This document shows, piece after piece, positions 9,518 to 18,947 of a DNA stretch of 64,000 nt. Under the pieces are notes generated by a model, which made no database searches, was not told the origin of the DNA, and saw nothing but the letters and a program-made list of their open reading frames with translations. A program made the translations under genes and the position numbers. The stretch comes from Methanosarcina vacuolata Z-761 (lineage in GTDB: Archaea; Halobacteriota; Methanosarcinia; Methanosarcinales; Methanosarcinaceae). How positions within the stretch are numbered: position 1 is the first letter of the stretch; every line of letters begins with the position of its first letter. Location of the stretch: assembly GCF_000969905.1 (NCBI RefSeq), contig NZ_CP009520.1, positions 2,418,001 to 2,482,000 on the forward strand, in the 5' to 3' direction.

Positions 9518-9719
9518 CTAGAGATGGCATTTCAAATTCACAAGAAGGTAACCAGTTACAGCGGTGGGAAGGACAAGGGGAAGGGTCACGAATAACCCCG
9601 CAAGCCCTTTTCCCCGAAAATCACGGCCTTACAAACACATAAGCCATGATTAACGCCACGCAAAGGAAGAGAATAGAAGATATGGCTATGCCCGGAGCTT
9701 AAGAAATAAAGGAAACCAT
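9518..9719 (-). pseudogene. modB: modB (molybdate ABC permease) remnant
   Basis: Just 46 bp beyond the modA stop, in the same direction, the sequence reads in pieces as a ModB N-terminus. One frame gives APGIAISSILFLCVALIMAY and a second gives RGKGLAGLFVTLPLVLP then TAVTGYLL. The TLPLVLPxxVTGYLL segment is diagnostic of ModB. A stop separates the initial MVSFIS from APGIA, a frameshift lies near 9618, and the frame ends at a TAG (9518-9520) after about a quarter of a normal permease. No modC follows. The transport operon is therefore decayed here. Confidence 0.75.
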
Positions 9720-9765
9720 ATCTTGCCAAGCATGGAAATCATTTTTTATGTTTTTAGCTTATTTT

Positions 9766-10620
9766 TTATTCGGATTCTGGAGTAAATCCGTATTTTTCCA
9801 GTATTTCCTGTCCTTCTTCTCCAGTTACGAAATCCACGAATTCCTGTGATTCTTCTTTGTTATCAGAAGCAGAAACTAAGGCTATAGGATAACTGATGGA
9901 AGTATTAACAGGGACGGTAGCAACGATTTTTATAGTTCCGGGGTCTGCGGCCTTTGCATCGGTCATGTACACAAAACCTGCATCAACCTCTCCTCTTTCC
10001 ACGTATGTGAGTACTTGTTTAACGTCTTCAGCAAGTATCGTCTTATCTTTTAGCTGGTCCCAGAGTCCTGCGTCAGTCAATGCCTGGGTTGTGTATTTGC
10101 CTACAGGGGCAGTTTCGGGGTTTCCAATGCTGATTTTCCCCACATCTGAGGCTGTCAGGTCTTTTATTCCGGTTATATTAAGATCGCTGTTTGAAGGGAC
10201 TATGAGCACAAGGGAGTTCTCAGCAAAGTCTTTCCTGGTACTGTTGTCGATAAGGGTCTCATTGGCAAGCATGTCCATGTTTTTCTGGTCAGCAGAAGCA
10301 AAAACATCAACTGGAGCTCCTCCTTCGATCTGTTTACGCAGATTTCCTGACCCTGCAAAATTTAAATTCACATCCGTGCCAGGGTTTTCAGTTTCAAACT
10401 GGGATTCCATATCCGTAAAAGCTTCGGTAAGGCTGGCAGCGGCAGATACTGTTATAGCGTCAGGGTTCTGTTCAGAAACCGACGTTTCATTTGTGGCTGC
10501 ACCCGTTTCGTTTGTGGCTGGAGTAACAGTTTCGTTTGTAGCTTCATTTCCATTACCAGTACACCCTATTGCAAGGAATACTCCTAATATTACTAACAGA
10601 ACTATCAGTTCTTTTCTCAC
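9766..10620 (-). CDS. modA: molybdate/tungstate-binding lipoprotein ModA
   Basis: The 284-aa protein has a lipoprotein signal peptide with a lipobox ending at Cys20 (LAIGC) and a Thr/Asn-rich linker (residues 22-50). The ModA fold follows, with ITVSAAASLTEAF, FAGSGNLRKQI and GAPVDVFASADQ. It would bind molybdate or tungstate outside the membrane and hand it to ModBC. The downstream modB is a fragment and no modC is present in the window. The gene is intact but probably cut off from its own transporter, unless it serves a paralogous one. Confidence 0.9.
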   Translation of the reverse strand: MRKELIVLLVILGVFLAIGCTGNGNEATNETVTPATNETGAATNETSVSEQNPDAITVSAAASLTEAFTDMESQFETENPGTDVNLNFAGSGNLRKQIEGGAPVDVFASADQKNMDMLANETLIDNSTRKDFAENSLVLIVPSNSDLNITGIKDLTASDVGKISIGNPETAPVGKYTTQALTDAGLWDQLKDKTILAEDVKQVLTYVERGEVDAGFVYMTDAKAADPGTIKIVATVPVNTSISYPIALVSASDNKEESQEFVDFVTGEEGQEILEKYGFTPESE

Positions 10621-11215
10621 AATTTCACCTACTCAAAACATTATTATAATTAAGTACTTACGCGGTTGAATTCAGAATTGATAACAATGAACCTGCGGCA
10701 ATACAAGTTGTTTTTTTATTTTACTCATGCCTGTATTTTCTGACAAGGCAATATTATGTTATAAGTCGCGTTAGTCAGAGGAAATATATGGCAAATAATG
10801 CGTTATGTTTACTAGTACATAACGTTTTTCTCACATTTCTTTTAATAGTATAAGAAGATTCCCGGTGCCGGTCTCAAAGAGAATTTTAAGATCGACTTAT
10901 GGATAGTTTACAGTCGGATACAGCTCTTTAACAAATCTTTTTATACCAGGATTTAACAGATACCGGAATTTCATGAAAAACAAATCGTAAAATAAGACAG
11001 AATCAAAATTAAAAGAATAATTAGCCCTTATTTCTTGAGGTGAGCATTTTTAGGTCATTGCACTATTAGTTAGTTGGTGTTATTTCCAAAACATTTTTAG
11101 TGGCTTATCGTACCTTTTTTGCAATTCAGTAAGGTTAATAGCATGCTTGATGCACGAAACATAAGGCATTTTTTTCAGCACCGGAAAATTAATCACGAAA
11201 ACATCAACCGTGTAA
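10621..11215. other. intergenic spacer between modA and the IS1634-type element
   Basis: About 595 bp of AT-rich sequence with no convincing gene. It contains the modA promoter region. Its last six bases (gtgtaa, 11210-11215) form the left copy of the IS target duplication. Confidence 0.6.
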
Positions 11216-12916
11216 CCTAGATTCGGCAGGTTAACGCAACTATAGATATATATTTTCATATTTCTCTCCCATGAGACTCAATATTTTCCAGTGAATTTCT
11301 TCCATATTCAGTATTTCTGACTTTGTTTTCCCTTTTTTCTGCGTTATAAGTTCTGTAATTCCCTGAAACTTGAAAAATATCCATCTCATTGTTGGTCTTT
11401 TTGTTGGTTTCCCTTTTTGATCTGGAACCGTTTCATTTTCTTCTTCTAACTTTGTCCTTAATTTCCATTCTGCAATAGAATAAATCATTAAGCAGAGAAC
11501 CATTATCATTGTCAACGCTTCAATTCTTGATTTATTCTTGAGATAAACCTTCGATATGCTAAAGGCATCACTTTTCAAAAATCTGAATCCTTTTTCTACT
11601 TTATCCTGTCCTTTGTAATACTTCAGCATCTCTTCAGGAGAAAGACTGATATCATTACTTGCAAGAATGAAAAGTCCCATTTTTTCCATTTCTTTTAAAA
11701 CAAAAGCATCATTAACCTTTATAACCCCATCAATCTTATAATATGTCTTTAATTTTTCATTTTTTAAAGGTCTGCCTTTTTTACCTGCTTCGCGTTTTTT
11801 AATGGTTTTCAAATCTACTTTTTCAAAAAGAACGGAAGGGAAATCTGCAATCCATTTTTCTGCTGCTTTTAATGCATCTTCTTCACAGAAAAAGTCATCT
11901 CCTGCCAGTTTTTTAAGCGACTTTTCTGCTTTTTCAGCTTTTTTCAGCTCTTCTGAGGAGTACTCTTTTTTTCTTCATTTTATGAGAGAGTACAAAACCC
12001 ACTTTTGTTACTCCACCATAATCCACAAAGTTTGATAAAATGAGTATCTTCGTCGCTTTCACGTTTCAGGTTTAGATTGCATTTAGCAGTTCCTTTGCTC
12101 AGTAATTGTGCAGGAACACGACTGATCCAGAATGACTTTCCTATGTTCTTGATATTATTATCAGTGTAAAAAGAACTATCAGCTACATAGTACACTTTGC
12201 TTTCAGGTCTTAAAGCTGATTTGAGAGACTTGATTGCTTCCAGAATTGTGCTTTTGTCTGAAGCATTCCCTGAATGGGTGTTCATGAAAAGTGGTATTCC
12301 ATGCTGATTAACAATCAAGCTCAAAACAAATTGTTTGAGGTCCCATCTTCCGTTTTTGGGTATTCCAAAAGTAATATCAATATACTCAGTTTCTTCGTCT
12401 TCATAATCCCCATAAACGCTGACACTTGTAGTGTCAGCGTGTAAACAATGGACAGGAATAGGTAGACGATTCATAATGTGAAGAGTGATTTCAGTAAACA
12501 GTTTTGTAGGACCATACTTTACGATTCTGTCAAGAGTTTCTCCAATAGCATATTGATTCAGGTCTTCTCGTGTGACGCTGTCTCCAAAAAGTCTTCCTAT
12601 AGAAATAGTCCTGAAATAATCAGGAAAAAGGTACAGACGTTGCCCTATGAAACCAAGACCATTGAGTACCATGGCAAGGATACAGACGGAGTGAGGAACC
12701 TTGTGATCTCGTTCTTTAGGAAGTTTCTCATCGATCAATTTGTCAACTTCAAGCTCTTGGAAAACTCCAGCAATAAGACCAAGGTGACCTAAGAAGCTTG
12801 TACGTTTTATTGAGGATTCAACTCTTCTACTGTTGTTTTTATCTGCCATGGAAGATCAAGAAAAGAAATATGAAAATTAATTATATTAACTTATATGTTT
12901 ACCTGCCGAATCTAGG
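11216..12916 (-). mobile_element. IS1634-type insertion sequence with 6-bp target duplication
   Basis: The element is 1701 bp. Its ends are perfect 16-bp inverted repeats, CCTAGATTCGGCAGGT at 11216-11231 and its complement at 12901-12916. They are flanked by an exact direct repeat gtgtaa at 11210-11215 and 12917-12922. It carries one broken DDE transposase on the minus strand. The intact ends and target duplication indicate fairly recent insertion. The element cannot make its own full transposase but may be mobilised in trans. Confidence 0.9.
11240..12849 (-). pseudogene. IS1634-family (IS4-like DDE) transposase, frameshifted
   Basis: The N-terminal half (11980-12849, 289 aa) has the first catalytic block HADTTSVSVYGDYEDEE and the second ADSSFYTDNNI. 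The C-terminal half (11240-11812 and upstream in frame to about 11970) has the third block KVEKGFRFLKSDAF. The N frame ends at a TAA (11980-11982). The C frame is closed by a TGA at about 11971-11973, just after that point in the reading direction. At least two indels are therefore needed to rejoin them, one probably in the A7 run near 11966. A single programmed shift cannot do it. Confidence 0.85.
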
Positions 12917-12998
12917 GTGTAATGATGGAATACCAGAAAATCAACCGAATAACGATGAAATACCAAAAATCAACCGAATAATGGCGGACTACCCATTT

Positions 12999-13829
12999 TT
13001 AAGATTCCGAATAAACTTTTGTAAACTCCGCACCAAGCGTAATCATAATTGAGGAATAGTAAAATAGAAGAAATAATCCTATAACAGACCCTAATGCTCC
13101 ATATACGCTTGTAGGGTTACTGTATGCAAAAAAAAGTGCAATAGCGTATTTTCCTATTGTTACAAGAAATGCTGTTACGAGAGCCCCTACAAAAACCGAT
13201 TTCAAATCAAAACTCTTATCGGGAAGCACTCTATACACAAGTATGAAAAACAGCACAAGAATAAGGAAGCTGGCTATTGGACCTGTATAATCAGCAATTA
13301 CAGGTGAAAATGGTAGAAATTGCTGGAACAATTCTGAAGCCGCATAAAGAAATCCTTCAACAAATATGCTCATTACAAGCAGCCCTCCAAAGAAAATAAC
13401 AATAACAAAGGACATGATTGCATCCTTTGTAAAATCTTTAATGCTACTGGATTCAGCGGGTTTGATATCCCATGCTCTCTCAAGGAAATTCTTCAATTGC
13501 CTGAAAACGTTACTCGCACTCCAGAGAAGAAATACAAAACCTATTAATGCGCTTATTGAGAGAGAATTTAGTTCCGGAATACGTTCGAAAAGTAGAATTG
13601 TCATATTGATGATTCTCTCATCAGCGGCTCCTTGCAGGTGGTTTATTATTGTACTCTGGAGATTTTCAGATTTCAAAAAAATACTCCCTATAGATACTGA
13701 AAATAACAGGAGAGCAGGAAGACTCAGTACAAAATAATACGCCAGCGCGGCGCTGTAAGTCATTGCATCATCTTCCAGCCATTCCTTTATCGTTCTGGTA
13801 ACCAGATTTCTTACGTATTCCCGGCTCAT
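12999..13829 (-). CDS. YihY/BrkB family membrane protein
   Basis: The 276-aa protein has about six membrane helices. It shows the family signatures AMTYSAALAYYFVLSLPALLL near the N-terminus and GALGSVIGLFLLFYYSS near the C-terminus. YihY/BrkB proteins are integral membrane proteins of uncertain function, often called ribonuclease BN or virulence factor BrkB by historical misannotation. Length and helix pattern are normal. It stands alone between the IS element and an AT-rich spacer. Confidence 0.88.
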   Translation of the reverse strand: MSREYVRNLVTRTIKEWLEDDAMTYSAALAYYFVLSLPALLLFSVSIGSIFLKSENLQSTIINHLQGAADERIINMTILLFERIPELNSLSISALIGFVFLLWSASNVFRQLKNFLERAWDIKPAESSSIKDFTKDAIMSFVIVIFFGGLLVMSIFVEGFLYAASELFQQFLPFSPVIADYTGPIASFLILVLFFILVYRVLPDKSFDLKSVFVGALVTAFLVTIGKYAIALFFAYSNPTSVYGALGSVIGLFLLFYYSSIMITLGAEFTKVYSES

Positions 13830-14475
13830 ATTTTCCCCGATATGTAATATATTGCACTTTTATTAAATAGTTCTTATTAAATTTTGTGGACTTTGCTGTT
13901 TCTGCAAAGGATGGAGTAAAAAAGAAAATAGAATAGGGTCCTCCAAAATCAGTGTGTAAATTAAGATCCCAAAATGCTTATTTGAGATTATATGTATGTA
14001 ATTTGAGTTCCCCAAGCAAAAATACACTCGAAAAATCCAAATTTTAAAATAATAACTAAAATTAAGCTTTAAAATTGAGAACCGAATGTAATAATAACTT
14101 TATTTTTGACAAACTATATTTATTTGTAATTATGGCATTCGATCACATTTTTTCTTTATACTAAATTTAACATTAAAGAAGGACTAATCAGCATCTAAAA
14201 CTGAAATTGAAAGAATATTTTACTTTAAATACAAAATAAATTGTTTTTCATATGTATTTTACTCTGGGGGATAATGAAACAATATTTAATCTAAAAAATA
14301 AAGCTCATTAATCCTTAAAAAGCGGACCAATTTTTAAGGACCCTAAAATAGAAATTATTAATGAAGAGAAAAATAAAATAAAATAAAAAGGAACATTTAG
14401 AAGATTTTTTTAATATATATTGTGTGAAGAATTGGAAAATAATGACTGAAAATAATTTAAATGAAATAAAGCAAC
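13830..14475. other. AT-rich spacer, no gene seen
   Basis: About 645 bp of very AT-rich sequence between the YihY gene and the ABC importer operon. Only short open frames are present, and I see no clear repeats or RNA fold. Confidence 0.5.
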
Positions 14476-15312
14476 TCAATTTTTGTACTCGTGTATATGC
14501 TCTCTATAGTGAGCATGTAAATGTTCATGCATAAGCTTGCCGTGAACGTGCATGTGTTCATGGATAAGATTTGTAGAAAGTAAAAGTTCCCTGTTATTGA
14601 GCACCTTTTCCACATCTCCATCCACAACAATTCTATGATCTTCACCCATTACTATGGCTCTTTTGCTAATCTGCGCTACTGTTTCAAGGTCATGAGTAGC
14701 GGTAATTATCGTCTTTCCTGCCTTCCCAAGTTCCTGTAATAGCTCTATCAACCAGAGCTGAGTCCTTGGGTCCAATCCTGCAGTGGGCTCATCCAATAGA
14801 AGGACATCCGGGTTATTAGCCAAAACAGCGGCTATACAGACTTTTTTCTTCTCTCCTCCACTCAGTGTATGAGGATATCGATCTTTAAGCTTGGTAATTC
14901 CAATCATCTCCAGGACTTCTATCACTCTGGTTTTAACTTCTTCCAGAGTCATATTGAGTTGCAGGGGTCCAAAGGCAACCTCTTCATAAACTGTGGACGA
15001 GAAGAGCTGTACATCTGAGTTCTGAAAGACAAATCCTACTCTTTTCCTGAAATAAGACCTGAATTCATTATCTTTAATGGCATCGAAAACATCTTCGCTT
15101 ATCTCATTGTCAAAAGCATAGAATTCTCCCAAAGTAGGATATATAAGTCCATCCAGAAGGGTCAGTAGAGTCGATTTCCCACTCCCATTAGAACCCATTA
15201 TAGAGATTTGCTCACCTGGCATCACCTTGAAGCTGATATCATTTAATGCATTTATTTTTCCAACATATGTATATGATACATTCTTCACATCAAAAATTGT
15301 TTCCATGTTCAT
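14476..15312 (-). CDS. cbiO: ECF transporter ATPase CbiO/NikO
   Basis: This 278-aa ABC ATPase has Walker A GSNGSGKST (about residues 38-46), a Q-loop FQNSDVQLF, signature LSGGEKKKV, Walker B VLLLDEPTAGLD and a switch His (TATHD). It ends in a His-rich tail (HEHMHVHGKLMHEHLHAHYREHIH), which fits metal handling. It energises uptake of nickel or cobalt with the T-component CbiQ (next gene, 1 bp apart) and the S-component CbiM. The His-rich tail may bind or sense the metal (inference). Confidence 0.92.
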   Translation of the reverse strand: MNMETIFDVKNVSYTYVGKINALNDISFKVMPGEQISIMGSNGSGKSTLLTLLDGLIYPTLGEFYAFDNEISEDVFDAIKDNEFRSYFRKRVGFVFQNSDVQLFSSTVYEEVAFGPLQLNMTLEEVKTRVIEVLEMIGITKLKDRYPHTLSGGEKKKVCIAAVLANNPDVLLLDEPTAGLDPRTQLWLIELLQELGKAGKTIITATHDLETVAQISKRAIVMGEDHRIVVDGDVEKVLNNRELLLSTNLIHEHMHVHGKLMHEHLHAHYREHIHEYKN

Positions 15313-15313
15313 A

Positions 15314-16249
15314 TCACCTTATGATGTTATGGGAGATCAACACTAGCAATACGCTCATGGATATCGCAATTGCCACTGAAATGTAATCGCGATTGCGCAT
15401 TTTGAACTCCTGCATTATCTTAACATCACCATTGTACCCTCTGGACATCATGGATGCATGAACTTTTTCACTTGTATCCAGAGACCTTATTAGCGTATAG
15501 CCGATTCGTCCACCAACCCACTTTTGCTCCTCGAACATGCCTCCAGTCTTTATGGTCCTGGCTTTCTTGGCAATGTATATCTCCCGCACCATATCAGTTA
15601 GCAGAAAAATGTACCTGTAGGCCATCTCCAGCGTGAAAACATAGATTTTAGGAACGCCGACCGAGCGCAGAGATTTAAAAAGAACCTGCTGAGGCGTGGT
15701 GAGAAAAAGCAAAACTACGGCAGATACGCATGCTGCGACACGCATTATAAATATCACAGCAGAGTTGACGCCTTGTTTGGTGATATATATGCTCTCGGGG
15801 AGTGAAAACGGTCCCAGGTGTGCCCCAGGGCCAAGATAAGCTAACCTGATAAGAGGGTCTCCTGGAAAGAAAACATTGAAGATCATTGGTATGGCGATGA
15901 TTCCTGCAAAAATTGGTATGAAGAGCCACACCCGCTTGATAAAGAATAAGACATCGATCTTGCTGAGATATGCAAAAAGCAGAGTAAGCATATAAACAAA
16001 GATCAGTACTCTCAGGTCTCCGATTAAACTCGTTGCGAATATCACGGTCAGGATGGAAATCAGCTTGGCTCTAGGGTCCAAACTTTGCAGGAAACCATCG
16101 CGTTTCGAGAAGCTATCCGAGACAAAAGCTTCTTCCAAAAAGCCAAAGATTCCGTCAATCGTTTTTCCTATAAAACCTTTCTTACCGTGATGCACCGCTG
16201 AGCACTGACATGAAACGGTATCTGTTTTTTTCATCCAATCTGGGATCAT
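15314..16249 (-). CDS. cbiQ: ECF transporter transmembrane protein CbiQ/NikQ
   Basis: The 311-aa protein has an N-terminal cytoplasmic region (residues 1-60) and about five to six membrane helices. The coupling motif ARTIKTGG lies in the cytoplasmic loop, followed by KVHASMMSRGYNG. This matches the T-component of group II ECF importers for cobalt or nickel. It is followed at once by the ATPase gene. The upstream N and M subunits lie beyond a 416-bp spacer filled with inverted-repeat elements. Confidence 0.9.
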   Translation of the reverse strand: MIPDWMKKTDTVSCQCSAVHHGKKGFIGKTIDGIFGFLEEAFVSDSFSKRDGFLQSLDPRAKLISILTVIFATSLIGDLRVLIFVYMLTLLFAYLSKIDVLFFIKRVWLFIPIFAGIIAIPMIFNVFFPGDPLIRLAYLGPGAHLGPFSLPESIYITKQGVNSAVIFIMRVAACVSAVVLLFLTTPQQVLFKSLRSVGVPKIYVFTLEMAYRYIFLLTDMVREIYIAKKARTIKTGGMFEEQKWVGGRIGYTLIRSLDTSEKVHASMMSRGYNGDVKIMQEFKMRNRDYISVAIAISMSVLLVLISHNIIR

Positions 16250-16416
16250 TGTTAACCCACTCTAAAACCTGAATTCCAGCTAGTATTAAAATATGATATG
16301 AGTTAATTATAAAAATAAACAAAAATTAAAATTACAAAAAGGTGCCGATTTTATACAAAATTTTATATTCCAAAAGTTATGGGAAAGGAATTCCACATAA
16401 AGAGAACCAAATTATA

Positions 16417-16499
16417 GAGAATTTCAATAAATCTCATTAATCTATATTTTATAAGTATTATAAACGATCCCTCAAACTTACGGGTTTATTGAAATTCTC
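16417..16499. repeat. 83-bp inverted-repeat element in the ECF operon gap
   Basis: Exact 15-bp inverted repeats (gagaatttcaataaa at 16417-16431 and its complement at 16485-16499) flank a 53-bp centre. It could be a MITE-like element or an RNA hairpin in the polycistronic message between cbiN and cbiQ. Confidence 0.65.
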
Positions 16500-16517
16500 A
16501 CAATACCAAATATTTGT

Positions 16518-16618
16518 GGCTTTTCGTCATTCCATATGGATAAAATGATTTTCAATTCAAGACCGCATTGGTATTTATGGAGACATTATAAGATATCCAC
16601 ACAAAACAGCAAAGAGCT
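16518..16618. repeat. MITE family A, copy 1 (degraded)
   Basis: A 101-bp element related along its whole length to copies at 22225-22326 and 44506-44607. It has the shared core (tggataaaatgattttcaat), but its terminal repeats have mutated (ggcttttcgt against agcaaagagct). It lies in the gap that separates cbiMN from cbiQO. Confidence 0.8.
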
Positions 16619-16665
16619 ATATTTGTTTTCAATATATGATAAACTCACGGCAATATTTAAAAATT

Positions 16666-16980
16666 TTAATTTTTGGCAGCTTTTTTTCCTATAAAATACA
16701 GTAGGCCACCGCATATTACTACTCCTATCACTGCTGACAGAATATATGCTACAGAAGACATGGTCATCGACTCATCGCCGCCCGCAAAAGCATAATCAGG
16801 CATTGGAGCGCTCCAGAAATCAGAGAGCTCCTCAAGCCCTGGAGGCACAAAACCGAGCTTCTCCTTGACCTCTTCAGGTCCCCACTCACCGAAGGTTTCG
16901 CCGACGGCCAAAAGACCTAATGGTGCAAAAATCATAAGGATTATCAAGCCAATGCTTAAGTTTCTTATTATTTTCTCCAT
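16666..16980 (-). CDS. cbiN: small membrane component CbiN/NikN (PDGLE-like)
   Basis: The 104-aa protein has two membrane helices (about residues 7-27 and 76-98) around an external loop containing GPEEVKEKLGFVPPG and SAPMPDYAFAG. This resembles PDGLE/CbiN proteins, which assist the S-component in binding the metal outside. It starts 9 bp after the cbiM stop, so the two are co-transcribed. The PDGLE resemblance slightly favours nickel over cobalt, but substrate cannot be decided from sequence. Confidence 0.78.
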   Translation of the reverse strand: MEKIIRNLSIGLIILMIFAPLGLLAVGETFGEWGPEEVKEKLGFVPPGLEELSDFWSAPMPDYAFAGGDESMTMSSVAYILSAVIGVVICGGLLYFIGKKAAKN

Positions 16981-16989
16981 GTTTTTACC

Positions 16990-17709
16990 TCAGGCTGTAA
17001 CTGCCTTCTTCATTTTTTTCTTTTGTGCTTCGGATGTTTCCACATAAAGTATAGATGTATCCGTTTTCTGGATATAGGCAAAAATAAGTGCTGTAATCAG
17101 TGCTTCCAGGATGCTAAATCCAAGAGCATGCTCCAGTACCATGGCAGGAACAGTTACACTCAATGGGTAGGGCATATAAAGTGGGGTTCCAGCTGCAGTG
17201 TGATGCAAAATGGGCTGTATTCCGAATTCAACACCTGTACAGAAAGCTGCGATTGTTAAAGATAAGTAACCAGCTATAGCCGAAGCAATAACTCTTTTAG
17301 AGGACGTGATTTCAGAATTTCCGCTAATAAACTTGTAAATATAGTAACCGACAAAAGGCATCACCACTCCCATGTTGAAGCAATTCGCGGCTATGGCCGT
17401 TATTCCCCCATCACCGAACATCAATGCCTGTAACACCAGAGCTACAGAAATAGATATAACTCCTGCCCATGGACCCAGGACTATGCCGATAATTGCACCT
17501 CCAACAGCATGACCTGTGCTACCTCCAGGAATAGGTACATTGAACATCATTATTACAAATGAAAAAGCAGCTGATAGTGCCAGCAGAGGGACCTGTTTGG
17601 ACTTAAGTTCTGCATTCAGTTTTTTTCCAGCGTAATACCATATCGGAATCATAATGATCCAAAACGCGGTATAGGTATACGGCCCTAAATATCCATCTGG
17701 AATATGCAT
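16990..17709 (-). CDS. cbiM: metal-binding S-component CbiM/NikM
   Basis: The 239-aa protein begins MHIPDGYLGP. Its extreme N-terminal Met1-His2 is the known metal ligand motif of CbiM/NikM. About seven membrane helices follow, with GGSTGHAVGGAIIGIVLGPWAG and QALMFGDGGITAIAANCFNM, both family signatures. It captures Ni2+ or Co2+ for the ECF importer. In a methanogen both metals matter, for factor F430 and corrinoids. It is the first gene of the operon. No NikR-type palindrome was recognised upstream. Confidence 0.92.
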   Translation of the reverse strand: MHIPDGYLGPYTYTAFWIIMIPIWYYAGKKLNAELKSKQVPLLALSAAFSFVIMMFNVPIPGGSTGHAVGGAIIGIVLGPWAGVISISVALVLQALMFGDGGITAIAANCFNMGVVMPFVGYYIYKFISGNSEITSSKRVIASAIAGYLSLTIAAFCTGVEFGIQPILHHTAAGTPLYMPYPLSVTVPAMVLEHALGFSILEALITALIFAYIQKTDTSILYVETSEAQKKKMKKAVTA

Positions 17710-18332
17710 TTTTATTTCTTCCTATATTTATTTATTATAAATATAACTTTGCCTAAAAAGAAATCCCAGCTTCTTTAAATATCTTGCAACATTTTGCTGG
17801 TTATTTTTCTAAACAATGCCTTGACATGGCAGTATTGTTGAGTACTACTTATATATATTTTGGTATTACTTTTTTTGATAAATTTGTATTTAGATAGAAT
17901 TCAATATTCATATTTAACATAAAAATAAAATTAAGTATTCTTATCTCTGTCTTTTTATATCCCGAAATAGTTCTAATTAAATATTTTTTATTGGCTTTGT
18001 AGAAATTCTTTCTGTAAATCAACATCAAAAAGCTGAAAGACGTGAGTAAAAATAGATCAAACCATTCAGTTCAAATTAATGGAGATTTTTTGGAGAATAT
18101 TTACGGAGCCTTCTATCTTTCTTTAATTATCTGAACCTTATCCCTATCTGCTTTCACAGACCAGGTAAAAAGAAGTTCAGGCACTTAAACTATTCAGGAA
18201 GTGGTTTAAGGTTTGTGTCTGTTTGCTAGAGACATATTATCTATACTACTAATTAATATTTAATACTTACTTCTTATTTTTTATTACTATATATTATTTT
18301 TTCCAGATTTATTATTACGCATTTGGAGAAAA

Positions 18333-18382
18333 ATCAGTTTGAAGAAATCAGTTTGAAGAAATCAGTTTGAAGAAATCAGTTT
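18333..18382. repeat. 14-bp tandem repeat, 3.6 copies
   Basis: Three exact copies of atcagtttgaagaa followed by a partial fourth, in the spacer upstream of cbiM. Not coding. Confidence 0.9.
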
Positions 18383-18697
18383 CTTGGAAAGTATACTGTC
18401 TAATAATAGTTGGCAAACATTGAAAATGAGTTGAGAACCTTAAATTAAGAAAATTTTTCAATATATCTCTTTCTCAGAACCTTATGTTACAACCGGGACA
18501 GAAAAAGGTAGAATAAGTTCCTCTGTTACTCTGAATAAAAAAGATCCCATATGCCCTAACATTTTTATTGCTAAGGGAGTGAAAAGGGTTACGAATACCC
18601 GGTCTTGTGTTACATAATTCCATGTAACTTTAAAATAATATTTGTGTCATAAACTGCAATTATTTTCTTATTATGAATTTATCTGAGTAATCGATAC

Positions 18698-18787
18698 ACT
18701 AGTGTCGAGTCAATCATCAAGGATTCAATGATTCCGAATAATTGCAATCGATTTTATGCGACATTTTACTGTTGACTTGACACTAGT
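18698..18787. repeat. 90-bp MITE-like element with 16-bp inverted ends
   Basis: Ends are actagtgtcgagtcaa and, inverted, actagtgtcaagtcaa (one mismatch). There is no coding capacity. It directly abuts a truncated copy of the right end of another repeat (18788-18834). Confidence 0.75.
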
Positions 18788-18834
18788 TCTGAGACTTTCA
18801 TTGATTTGGGAATAAAATTGGTTTTGGGATGAAC
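18788..18834. repeat. truncated right end of the 30165-30297 element
   Basis: The segment ending gggaataaaattggttttgg then gatga closely matches the right 48 bp of the element at 30165-30297. The left part is missing exactly where the 90-bp element begins. Confidence 0.7.
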
Positions 18835-18947
18835 TATAGCATTGTCTGTATTTTCTTTTCGACTTTTTTCAATTCAATCCACGAAGGCTCAGGCCGCGGA
18901 TACTCTTCAAATATAAAGATTGCCGGCTTTTCCCTGCACGGATTAAA

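Larger units (their letters stand above)
17710..18947. other. 1.2-kb AT-rich spacer with repeats
   Basis: No gene is seen between cbiM and the flippase. The spacer holds the cbiM promoter region, a 14-bp tandem repeat (18333-18382), a 90-bp inverted-repeat element (18698-18787) and a partial copy of the element found at 30165-30297 (18788-18834). Confidence 0.7.

Noticed and set aside
9896-10669. 257-aa plus-strand frame opposite modA
   Set aside because: Antisense shadow of a clear ModA gene, with no protein-like pattern.
11980-12010. Programmed -1 frameshift in the IS1634-type transposase
   Set aside because: The upstream frame stops before the downstream frame opens, so no single shift can join them.
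17710-17800. NikR operator upstream of cbiM
   Set aside because: No palindrome resembling the NikR consensus could be found by eye.
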